Origin: Marinobacter sp. BW6
Lineage (GTDB): Bacteria > Pseudomonadota > Gammaproteobacteria > Pseudomonadales > Oleiphilaceae
Length of the DNA stretch: 64,000 bases
Direction of reading: 5' to 3'
Assembly (NCBI RefSeq): GCF_008107725.1
Contig: NZ_VIRN01000068.1
Coordinates: 1 to 64,000 of the forward strand
The notes under the pieces were generated by a model. The model saw only the letters and a list, made by a program, of their open reading frames with translations, had not been told where the DNA came from and searched no databases. Position 1 is the first letter of the stretch; every line of letters begins with the position of its first letter. Positions 8,328 to 16,561 of this stretch are shown piece after piece. Both the position numbers and the translations under genes were made by a program.

Positions 8328-11300
8328 GGTTGGCCCCTTCTACCGTTTCGTGACGCCCGAAACGGATGCGGAAAGTGGTTCCCTCGCCGGGAACACTCTG
8401 GACTAGGACACTGGCACCGTGCCGATCAAGAATTTTTTTCACAATGGCCATGCCAATCCCGGTTCCGCTGTAGGCGTCACGCTTGTGCAGGCGCTGGAAC
8501 GGATGGAAGATTTTCTCCGCGTACTTCTCATCGAAGCCTATGCCGTTATCGGAAACCACCAGTGTCCAGCAATCCTGCCCGATTGCCTCAGGGTAGATCA
8601 TTATTTCAGGCACTTTGCCGGGTTCATGAAATTTAATGGAGTTACTGATCAGGTTCTGGAATACCTGCCTCAACTGGGTGGCATCCCCGAAAATGGAAGG
8701 TAGCGGTGAGACCTGGATACTCGCCTGTTCCGCCGAAATGGCGGTTTCCATGTCCTGCAGCACGCCTCTCAGTATTGCCTCGGTATCGCAGGTTTCGAAA
8801 GGCTTGGCGCGGGTTGTTATCCGGGAATAGGACAGCAGATCCATGATCAGCGATTGCATACGCGCTGCTGCAGATTGCATACGTTCAAGGTAGTCCCGCT
8901 CGTCCGGACCCAGCTTGTCGGATTTCACCAGAAGCCGGTCAGAAAAGGCCCTTATCTTTCTGAGAGGCTCTTGAAGGTCGTGAGAAGCTACGAATGCGAA
9001 ATCCTGGAGCTCCCGGTTGCTCCGTTCCAGTTCTTTGAGCGTTTCTTCAAGCTTCCACTGGGCCTCCTTTCGTTCGCGAATGCTTCGATAATATACTGCA
9101 AGCCCTTCCTCGGACGGGTAAGCGCTGATTTCAAGCCAGTTATCCAGGGGGGCATAGTAACCTTCGAAAGAGACTGACTCGCCGGTCTCCATGGCACGGG
9201 TATACATCTCGTCGAACTCGGTGCCGATAGCCGCCGGGAAAATTTCCCAAAGGCTATGGCCCAGCAATTCCTCGCGTGGTTTGTGGATGAGTTCCTCGGA
9301 GCGACGGTTCACATAGGTGAATCGCCAATCCCTGTCGACGGTGAAAAAAGCATCGGTAATGCTCTCGAAGATGGTTGCCTGTCTTTCAGCGTAGCGTCTG
9401 ATCTGGTCCATGGCCTGGCGTGAGGCTGTAATGTCCTGGAAGCCGCCTTGCAATCGCACGACCTCTCCTTTCTCGTTCTTGACGGCATGGCCAATGACAC
9501 GCCCCCAGCGGAGCCGCCCACTGGCGGTGAGGAACTGCACCTCCTCGTCAAACGGGATGCCGGTTCTGGAACAAAGGTCGATCGCCGCGGAGAGGGTTTC
9601 CCGGGAATCGTCGGTGTAGAAGCTTAAGCCTGTCTCCAGATCCGGTTCCTCACCTGGCGGGACCTCGAATATGTCGAACATGACCGGCGTCCAGGTGATT
9701 TTCCCGGGTGGGATCTCAACGGTCCATCCGCCAATCATGGCGGTTTTTTCGGCGATGCTGAGCAGGGCCTCGCTTCTTCTGAGTCGCTCCTGGGTTTCCA
9801 GTGATTCGGTGATATCTCGGGCGACGACGTAGATCAGATCGTCGCCACTGAGAATGGCATTGATCTGCAGCCAGTGTTCGCTATGGGCGGTGTCGATAGC
9901 CCGGATGAACAGGTTGTGAACATCCTCTCCTTCGGTCAGGGACTGGACGGCTTCATTCACTTTCTGGTGGTCATCTGTGTGAACAATGTCCAGATAGGAG
10001 GTGCCAAGCAACTGTTCCCGGGTATAGCCGAGGGTTTGCACGAAGGTGTTATTCATCTCGAAGAAATGGCTGTTCAGGTCGACAATACAGAACATGTCTG
10101 GTGACAGTGAAAAGAACTGGTCACGCTCCCGGCTGAGCGTCTCGGCGACCAACTCGTCACTGATATCCCGGCCAACGCAGAACAGTGCGTTATCCTCCTT
10201 TGACCATTCGGCAGTCCAGGAAACGGTAACCGTATGGCCGTCCCTGTGACGGAGCCGGGTTCGGAATCCTGAAGCCCTGTTGCTCTGGCCTGAGGCGAGT
10301 TTCCTGACTTCCTCAACGGTTGAATCCCTGTCTTCGGGGAGAAGCAGCAGATCGTAGTGTTGGCCTTTAAGGTCTCCCGGAGCGTAGCCGAGCACGGCCT
10401 CACTGGCCGGGCTGACCGTCAGGAAGTTGCCTGCAGGGCTGATGGAACAAAGCAAATCCCGGGAAAACTCCATAATTTTTTCATTGGTCTGGCGAAGACT
10501 ACGTTCCTCCTCCAGGTGGTAGTTGAGCGTGTCGTTAAGTTCAGTCAGCACGACGGATCGACGTTCGGATTCCCGCCAGAACAGGTGTATCAGCATCACG
10601 AGAAAACTCATGCCCAAACCGCCGAACAGGATTAGCGGGGGCAGGTAGAGTTCGTCCGTTGGTAATGAACCCCGGCCTATGTAGGCATCAATCCGCCAGA
10701 CGTTGTCATGATGGGCCTCCACAACAGCTGAGGCGAGGTGTAGTTGCTCAGATTTTGGAATGTTTGGAGAGGTGTCATAAACCAGTTGTTCCTCATAGAA
10801 CACCGCCAGATTAAGAGTGGTGTTTTGCTGCTGGGTAAGCCCCCGGTAAACGTGATGCAGGTCGACAACCGCAACAACGGGCCAGGGATTACCCGGCATA
10901 GGGGCTCCCGAGACGGAGATCACTGCATGTGCCCTGCCTTTTCTGTCGGGCATGGGCCAGCTCAGGTGAGGCGCCTTGGATTCGACCACATGCTCAAACC
11001 ATTTCCTCGTTCCATTCTGGCCAAGAAAAGTATCCAGCCAGGTGCGATAATCAAGGGTTCGGGACGCCACGCGAATGAAGTTCAGGTCCCGGTCCAGCAG
11101 AGCAATCAGCCGAATCTCGGGGAAGTCCCTCAGATAGCTGCTTACTTCCTGCTGCCAGAACTGTTCCGACGGCGCCCCGTCAAGAATTTCCCACCGTTCA
11201 GCAAGCCGTCTTACCAGCGCGAGTTTTACATGGAAGGCGGACGCGGTGGCAGCGGCCAGTTGGCTGACCTGAGTTTGCGCCCGTTCCTTGAGATTCTCGC

Positions 11301-11961
11301 TGTATTGCAACCTCATGGTGTGCCAGGTAACCGTCGTTATCAGAATGCCGAAGATGCCTACCAGGATGAGTCCCCTGGAATAGACCGGGATTTCCCGGTG
11401 GTATATCCGGTAAAGGAAAGGCAGGGTCAGGCCAACAAGCACGAGCAGGGGACTGACCACCAGAGTGGACTCGGCAATGGTGCCGACGCCGGCAGCTGCC
11501 ATTGACGGGTACCAGCGGGACAGGAGTGAAATGAAGCCGATGGCAAGCACAATGGGGGCTGAAACCAGCCCGACTTTCCATCCCCTGGGGACATGGATGG
11601 CCCCCAGGGCGCTCAGAAAAACAAGCCCGATCGCGATCAGTAGTAGTGGGCTGATCTTCATGAATCGGAGGCCGGGTCCGAAAGGCAGTGCCGGCAGTAC
11701 GCTGAAGGTGATAGTGGCCAGCAGGCCCAGAACACCGAAGGCGGTAGCTAGTCTGGGCAACTGGAAAAGCAGCGTTAGCAGCGTGGCACTGATAATGATG
11801 GCAAGAACCCCTCCTCCCGGATGCAGAGAGATTCTCCCGGGGGTGTCCGAGCCCCCCACGAAAAAGTCCCAGAGAATCACGCCACCCACCGAAGCCAGCG
11901 AGATTGCCAGTGCCAGTGCAAGGCAAAACCAGAAAATTTCCCGACTGCGATTACTAACCAT
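8320..11961 (-). CDS. Membrane multi-PAS sensor histidine kinase
   Basis: The 1213-residue kinase begins with about six transmembrane segments, followed by a CHASE-like extracytoplasmic region (from about residue 225) and another membrane span before RESERRS. Four PAS domains then occupy about residues 500-1005. A phytochrome-type dimerisation domain follows, with the phospho-acceptor in VASHDLQEPLRK. The ATPase domain has NLISNSIKF, DNGIGFDE and GTGIGMAIVKK. It probably phosphorylates the Rcp1-type regulator encoded next, which it overlaps by 8 bp. Its own start overlaps the REC-GspE gene by 8 bp. An AGGTG precedes the ATG. The signal sensed by the membrane or PAS part cannot be read from sequence. 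Confidence 0.88.
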   Translation of the reverse strand: MVSNRSREIFWFCLALALAISLASVGGVILWDFFVGGSDTPGRISLHPGGGVLAIIISATLLTLLFQLPRLATAFGVLGLLATITFSVLPALPFGPGLRFMKISPLLLIAIGLVFLSALGAIHVPRGWKVGLVSAPIVLAIGFISLLSRWYPSMAAAGVGTIAESTLVVSPLLVLVGLTLPFLYRIYHREIPVYSRGLILVGIFGILITTVTWHTMRLQYSENLKERAQTQVSQLAAATASAFHVKLALVRRLAERWEILDGAPSEQFWQQEVSSYLRDFPEIRLIALLDRDLNFIRVASRTLDYRTWLDTFLGQNGTRKWFEHVVESKAPHLSWPMPDRKGRAHAVISVSGAPMPGNPWPVVAVVDLHHVYRGLTQQQNTTLNLAVFYEEQLVYDTSPNIPKSEQLHLASAVVEAHHDNVWRIDAYIGRGSLPTDELYLPPLILFGGLGMSFLVMLIHLFWRESERRSVVLTELNDTLNYHLEEERSLRQTNEKIMEFSRDLLCSISPAGNFLTVSPASEAVLGYAPGDLKGQHYDLLLLPEDRDSTVEEVRKLASGQSNRASGFRTRLRHRDGHTVTVSWTAEWSKEDNALFCVGRDISDELVAETLSRERDQFFSLSPDMFCIVDLNSHFFEMNNTFVQTLGYTREQLLGTSYLDIVHTDDHQKVNEAVQSLTEGEDVHNLFIRAIDTAHSEHWLQINAILSGDDLIYVVARDITESLETQERLRRSEALLSIAEKTAMIGGWTVEIPPGKITWTPVMFDIFEVPPGEEPDLETGLSFYTDDSRETLSAAIDLCSRTGIPFDEEVQFLTASGRLRWGRVIGHAVKNEKGEVVRLQGGFQDITASRQAMDQIRRYAERQATIFESITDAFFTVDRDWRFTYVNRRSEELIHKPREELLGHSLWEIFPAAIGTEFDEMYTRAMETGESVSFEGYYAPLDNWLEISAYPSEEGLAVYYRSIRERKEAQWKLEETLKELERSNRELQDFAFVASHDLQEPLRKIRAFSDRLLVKSDKLGPDERDYLERMQSAAARMQSLIMDLLSYSRITTRAKPFETCDTEAILRGVLQDMETAISAEQASIQVSPLPSIFGDATQLRQVFQNLISNSIKFHEPGKVPEIMIYPEAIGQDCWTLVVSDNGIGFDEKYAEKIFHPFQRLHKRDAYSGTGIGMAIVKKILDRHGASVLVQSVPGEGTTFRIRFGRHETVEGANHG

Positions 11962-14200
11962 TCAACACCTGTGGCCCCAGGAGTCGTAGCACTTCGTCCG
12001 GCGTTGTCAGACCGGCCCGCAGTTTCTCCAGTGCATCATCGAGAAGTACCTTCATGCCCTGCTCCCTGGCGATGGTCTCGATCTGCATGGCGCTCGCGCC
12101 TTCGGTAATCGCAATCCTCAGGTCCTCGTTCATGGTCAGGACCTCGTGAATCGCTACCCGTCCTTTATAGCCCTTATGACACTTGTTGCAGCCTTCGCCA
12201 CGATAGAACACCAGCTCTGCGCTCTGAAACTCGGGACCCAGTTGAGCGAGAACCTCAGACGGTGGCGGGGTTTCTTTCCGGCAGTGAGTGCAAATTTTGC
12301 GAACCAGCCGCTGGGCAATAATCGCCTCCAGGGCGGAAGCCAGTACAAAGGGTTTCAGGCCCAGATCAAGCAGGCGGGCCACGGTTGCCGCAGCCGAACT
12401 CGTGTGTAGGGTCGAGTAAACCAGATGGCCGGTCATGGCGGCATGGAAAGCCACATCGGCGGTTTCCTCATCCCGGATCTCACCCAGCAGGATGACATCG
12501 GGATCCTGTCGGAGAATCGCCCGTAGCACGCTGGCGAAGTTCAGGCCGATCCTCTCTTTTACCGGAACCTGGCCGGCCATATCGACGTGAAATTCCACGG
12601 GGTCCTCAATGGTGACGTAGTTACGTTCCGGCGAGGCGTTGTGTTGCAGCAGGGCATACAGCGTTGTGGTCTTGCCGCTGCCGGTGGGTCCCGTAGCGAG
12701 GATGATGCCCTGGGGCTTGGCGATCACGTGCATGAGCCGTTTCAGGTTGTGCTCCGAGAGGCCGAGATCCTCCAGAGACTGGGCGGAGGACTGACGCTCC
12801 AGTACCCGCATCACGACCTTTTCGCCGTTAATGGTCGGCAGGGTGGAGATCCGCAGATCCACAATACGCATCGGTGTCTTGACCGTGATTCGTCCATCCT
12901 GGGGCTTGCGGCGTTCGGTAATATCCAGTTCCGCCATGACCTTGATCCGGGAGACAACGGACATCAGCAGATTGGTGGGGATGTGTATTTTGTCCTGCAG
13001 CACCCCATCAATCCGATAGCGCACGACCAGCGATTTGGTGCGGGGGTGTACGTGGATATCGCTGGCGCCAAGCCTCAGAGCCTCCAGAATGATGGCGTTG
13101 ACCAGCCGGATGGCGGGTGGTTCCTCGGAGCTACCCAGCAGCTGTTCAAGGGATTCCTGGTCTGCATCCTCGTCGAGAACAATCTCGATACCTTCGTACG
13201 GATCATCGGTACCAACCCGGGTGGTTATGTCATCCAGCTCGGTCGCTTCTCCAAACACCTCCGCCAGCTTTGCCTGCATCTGTGAGGTTTCGCAGAGCAG
13301 AGGGTGGATGGTGTAGCCGGTCATGAAACCGAGCTCGTCAATCAGGTTGATGTCCATGGGATCAACCATGGCAAGTCGAAGACGCTGCCCACTGGTGCGT
13401 AACGGCAAGACCAGCTGACGTGTGCAGATCTTCTGGGGCACCAGTGATAGCAAGCTCGGATCGGGCTGGAACTCCCGCAGGTCGATTTCCTCGAATAACA
13501 TTTCGTCCCGCAAGAGTTCGAAAACTTTCCGGAAGTCCACCCATTCGTGCTTGAGCAACTGCCGGACCACCGGCGTTTTCTGGCTCTGCATTTCCCGATG
13601 CAGTTGCTGAATCTGTTGCGGGTTCAGCCAACCCTTCTTGTGCAGCAGGATGGCCAGCTGGCTACGGTTGGTAGCGGTCAGCTTGCTGATGGTCTCCAGG
13701 TCCCGGCTCTGTTTTTTGGTTTGCTGTTCCAGTGCGCGAGTGCGCTGAATCAGCTCATACTGTTCCAGTGCCAGGGCGATGGTTAGCCGGATGTCATCGT
13801 CATTCCACGGTTTCAGGATGAACCGGTAAACCGCCCCGTCCTTGATGGAGCCCATCACGGCGTCTGTGTTGGCATGGCCGGTCAGCATGATGCGAATGGT
13901 TTGGGGCCAGCGTTCCCGGACCTCCCGAAGCAGTTCACTACCATTCATTCCGGGCATCATGAAATCGGTCATGATCAGTTCTGCTGGCTGTTTTTCCATA
14001 ATACGCAAGGCTTCTTCGCCATTGCGGGCGAAAAGAAGTTCGTAATTCTCACGCTGGAAGACGCGGCGCAGTGAGGCCAGGATGTTGGGCTCGTCATCCA
14101 CCAGCAGGAGTCTGTATGGGGCCTTTTTGGCCTCCGGGGCGTTATGGTGGAGGTTTTCAGATTCCTCGCTCTGAAAAAGCGATGCGTAACGTTTTGCCAT
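11954..14200 (-). CDS. Response regulator fused to a GspE/PilB-type secretion ATPase
   Basis: The 748-residue protein begins with a receiver domain (about 28-145, acceptor Asp79 in MTDFMMPGMNG). A coiled linker and a region with two weak MshEN-like repeats (about 178-235) follow. The C-terminal part is a complete type II secretion/type IV pilus ATPase: Walker A GPTGSGKTT (504-512), Walker B DVILLGEIRDEET (568-580) and a zinc site made of Cys637, Cys640, Cys671 and Cys674. GspE/PilB hexamers drive pseudopilus or pilus assembly; adding a receiver suggests control by phosphorylation. No pilus or secretion genes lie nearby. The ATG follows directly after the stop of the upstream kinase gene with no gap. 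MshEN-type c-di-GMP binding is only a possibility, because the motif is degenerate. Confidence 0.9.
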   Translation of the reverse strand: MAKRYASLFQSEESENLHHNAPEAKKAPYRLLLVDDEPNILASLRRVFQRENYELLFARNGEEALRIMEKQPAELIMTDFMMPGMNGSELLREVRERWPQTIRIMLTGHANTDAVMGSIKDGAVYRFILKPWNDDDIRLTIALALEQYELIQRTRALEQQTKKQSRDLETISKLTATNRSQLAILLHKKGWLNPQQIQQLHREMQSQKTPVVRQLLKHEWVDFRKVFELLRDEMLFEEIDLREFQPDPSLLSLVPQKICTRQLVLPLRTSGQRLRLAMVDPMDINLIDELGFMTGYTIHPLLCETSQMQAKLAEVFGEATELDDITTRVGTDDPYEGIEIVLDEDADQESLEQLLGSSEEPPAIRLVNAIILEALRLGASDIHVHPRTKSLVVRYRIDGVLQDKIHIPTNLLMSVVSRIKVMAELDITERRKPQDGRITVKTPMRIVDLRISTLPTINGEKVVMRVLERQSSAQSLEDLGLSEHNLKRLMHVIAKPQGIILATGPTGSGKTTTLYALLQHNASPERNYVTIEDPVEFHVDMAGQVPVKERIGLNFASVLRAILRQDPDVILLGEIRDEETADVAFHAAMTGHLVYSTLHTSSAAATVARLLDLGLKPFVLASALEAIIAQRLVRKICTHCRKETPPPSEVLAQLGPEFQSAELVFYRGEGCNKCHKGYKGRVAIHEVLTMNEDLRIAITEGASAMQIETIAREQGMKVLLDDALEKLRAGLTTPDEVLRLLGPQVLNG

Positions 14201-15358
14201 TTAAGGTTCCTGGCCACCGTGCATGGGCAGAGTCAGTGTTACTCGTGTGCCGGTACCGGGGCGGCTTTCGATTTCCAGGTTGCCCTGGTGGGCCCGAACG
14301 GTATCGCGAGCCACTGTCAGCCCAAGACCGGTGCCGGAACCCACCGGTCGCGTGGTGAAGAAGGCATCAAAAATGCGGGCTTGATCCGCCTCCGCAATCC
14401 CGCAACCGTTATCCTGAATGATGACTTGAATGCGGGCACCGTCAATGCGCGATTGAACCAGAATACGGCCGTTGGCCGGGTCCCGGTCTGAATCCCTGAG
14501 GGCCTGGGCGGCGTTGTCCAGCAGGTTGAAAAAGGTCTGGGATAGCCGGGAAGGGTGTCCCGTTACCGGAGGCAGTTCGTCGAGGCGTTCGGTGATTTTC
14601 AGGTTGTGATGGTATTCCGTTTGCACCAGGTGAACGGCACTTTGCAGCAACTCATTGATGTTGCATATAGAATAGTCAGCCTGGTCTATGCTTGAAAAGG
14701 TTTTCAGATCCGAAACAATGCCGGCCACCCGAGTGGTGCCGTCCATGGATTCGGTGAGCAGATCCTCGAAGTCGTCGAGCAACTCCTGATTGGTTGGCGA
14801 GGCCGGAACCATCTCGCGGAGGTCTTCGAGGTAATCCCGCGCCACCCTCAGATTACTGCTGATAAATCCGATCGGGTTGTTGATCTCATGGGCTACGCCC
14901 GCCGCCAGCTGACCGACCGATCGCAGCCGCGCGCTTTCGTAAAGCTCCTGCTGGCTTTTTTGTATGACCCTGACCTGCTCGTCCACTTTGTCTTGAAGCT
15001 GCTCCGACAGCTCCCGGTATCGGGCTTCCGAGGCTTTCAATGCCTCGTTCTGACGCTGCAGTTCCGCGTAGCTGGCTTCGGTGGTGTCATGATGAAGGTT
15101 GGCCGCCAATCGGTACTTGGCGACGAACATCATGATAAATCCGATCAGGTTTGCCGCGGCCTGCCGTTCCTCCCTCGATCCGCCGGTTAGCCAGCCGATG
15201 GTCTCCAGGTTGAACTCCACCGGAACGGAGCCTTCCGATCTCTGCGCACTTAGACGGACGGGTTCAGTGCACAGGTCGCTCAGCAGCCGATCGAGACGCT
15301 CTTTTTGCTCTGGACTGAGCAAATCTTCAAGGGCCGGATCGTCTTCAAAGGTGCGCAT
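14201..15358 (-). CDS. Soluble sensor histidine kinase (PAS-less, coiled-coil)
   Basis: The 385-residue kinase has no membrane segment. An N-terminal alpha-helical region of unknown type is followed by a coiled coil (about residues 105-150). The HisKA box is GVAHEINNPIGF, and the ATPase domain has the motifs NLLDNAAQAL, DNGCGI and GTGLGLTVA. The start at 15358 (MRTFEDDPAL) is preferred because the longer frame runs back into the upstream GTPase gene; a 14-bp overlap with that gene remains. Its catalytic core is close in sequence to the kinase at 17934, suggesting duplication. Likely targets are the receiver proteins in the same operon; this is inferred from position. Confidence 0.85.
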   Translation of the reverse strand: MRTFEDDPALEDLLSPEQKERLDRLLSDLCTEPVRLSAQRSEGSVPVEFNLETIGWLTGGSREERQAAANLIGFIMMFVAKYRLAANLHHDTTEASYAELQRQNEALKASEARYRELSEQLQDKVDEQVRVIQKSQQELYESARLRSVGQLAAGVAHEINNPIGFISSNLRVARDYLEDLREMVPASPTNQELLDDFEDLLTESMDGTTRVAGIVSDLKTFSSIDQADYSICNINELLQSAVHLVQTEYHHNLKITERLDELPPVTGHPSRLSQTFFNLLDNAAQALRDSDRDPANGRILVQSRIDGARIQVIIQDNGCGIAEADQARIFDAFFTTRPVGSGTGLGLTVARDTVRAHQGNLEIESRPGTGTRVTLTLPMHGGQEP

Positions 15359-16019
15359 AGCGTTCCCCGTGGCTGGCACTGAGGCCTTCAATAAACGTTT
15401 GTCGGTTGATGCCGTGCTGCCGCTCCAGATGGTATTCACCATTAATGATCGTATACAGACGGTCCAGCAGCAGCTTGAACGTATCGATAACACCTTTGCC
15501 CTGAAGCGCCGAGGCCATGATCAGCGGTGCCCATGGGGTTGAGGCCCAACGCGTCTGCAGGTCCTGTTCGTCCGCCACTCCGGGTATATCCCGCTTGTTG
15601 AACTGAACCACCATGGGCAGGGTGTCAATATCCAGCCCGACCTTTTCCAGGTTTTCCTCCAGGTTTCCGAAAGCGGTTGCGTTGTTATCCTGTTGGGAGA
15701 GCTGTGAATCAGCAACGAACACAACGCCATCCGCCCTTGAAAGCACGGCCTTTCGGGTGCTGTCGTGCTGTACCTGTCCCGGCACGGTATAGAGTTTCAG
15801 GCGCAGGTCCAGCCCCGAATCGCCACGCAGCCCGATAGGCAACATGTCGAAAAACAAGGTGCGGTCGTCACGGGTTTCGAGCACCATCAGCTCTCCCTTG
15901 CGCTGCGGATTCAGCAGGGAATGGAGTTGCATCAGGTTAGTGGTCTTGCCGCTGAGCGCTGGTCCGTAAAACACCACCTTGAGCGTCAGCTTGTTGTCGT
16001 CCGCATCGAAATCAGGCAT
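15345..16019 (-). CDS. MglA-family small Ras-like GTPase
   Basis: The 224-residue protein has all main GTPase motifs: P-loop GPALSGKT (19-26), the MglA-type stretch DRTLFFDMLPIG, switch II TVPGQV, and NKRD for guanine recognition. In Myxococcus, MglA sets cell polarity and controls type IV pili and gliding; elsewhere MglA-like proteins also act in polarity. Here the gene sits inside a phosphorelay operon, one gene away from a REC-GspE/PilB-type ATPase, which makes a similar role attractive. No MglB/roadblock GTPase-activating partner is visible in the operon. It starts 11 bp after the preceding receiver gene. Confidence 0.88.
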   Translation of the reverse strand: MPDFDADDNKLTLKVVFYGPALSGKTTNLMQLHSLLNPQRKGELMVLETRDDRTLFFDMLPIGLRGDSGLDLRLKLYTVPGQVQHDSTRKAVLSRADGVVFVADSQLSQQDNNATAFGNLEENLEKVGLDIDTLPMVVQFNKRDIPGVADEQDLQTRWASTPWAPLIMASALQGKGVIDTFKLLLDRLYTIINGEYHLERQHGINRQTFIEGLSASHGERYAHL

Positions 16020-16030
16020 GGGCGATATCG

Positions 16031-16561
16031 TTATCCGTCATGGTCACCGATCAGAACCGAGCCGTCTGTATCACGGTGTACCCGCGTTATGCCGGGGTTC
16101 TCGGTTTCCAGTCTCAATAGTTCCTCCTCCCTTGCACGGAGCATCGCCTTCTGGGTATCCACTTCCTCGCGCAACTGACGGTTCTCCAGTTTCAACCGGT
16201 ACAGGTCGATTGCCGACTGAATGGATGCCACCACCTCGTAATCATCCCAGGGCTTGGACAGGAAACGGTAAACTTCCGCCTGATTGATGGCCTTTATCAT
16301 CGAGCTTCGATCGCCGTGGGCACTCAGAACCAGCCGCATGGCATCGGGCTGCCGTTGCTTGGCAAACTGCAGGTAAGTCACGCCGTCTGCGGTGGGCATC
16401 TGGTAGTCCGAAACAATCACGGCATAATCGTGTTCGAGCAGACCGCCCAGGGCGGATTCCACCGTGTTGTAGGTGTGCACTTCCCAGCCCTGGGGCTTTA
16501 GCAGCCGGCGCAGGGCGCTCAGAATGTTGGGCTCGTCGTCCACGAGCTGGATCTTGGTCAT
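16031..16561 (-). CDS. Response regulator: receiver plus C-terminal coiled coil
   Basis: The 176-residue protein has a receiver domain (about 3-120) with acidic residues in VDDEPNIL and acceptor Asp in VSDYQMPTADG. The loop after the conserved lysine reads KPWDD. A short coiled coil of about 40 residues (LKLENRQLREEVDTQKAML) follows, and there is no known output domain, so it may dimerise with or dock onto another operon product. Its ATG overlaps the stop of the REC-HD-GYP gene by 4 bp, which points to translational coupling. Confidence 0.88.
   Translation of the reverse strand: MTKIQLVDDEPNILSALRRLLKPQGWEVHTYNTVESALGGLLEHDYAVIVSDYQMPTADGVTYLQFAKQRQPDAMRLVLSAHGDRSSMIKAINQAEVYRFLSKPWDDYEVVASIQSAIDLYRLKLENRQLREEVDTQKAMLRAREEELLRLETENPGITRVHRDTDGSVLIGDHDG

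Noticed and set aside
11954..14200. Complete type II secretion or type IV pilus locus
   Set aside because: Only the ATPase is present; no pilin, secretin, platform or peptidase gene lies in the window.
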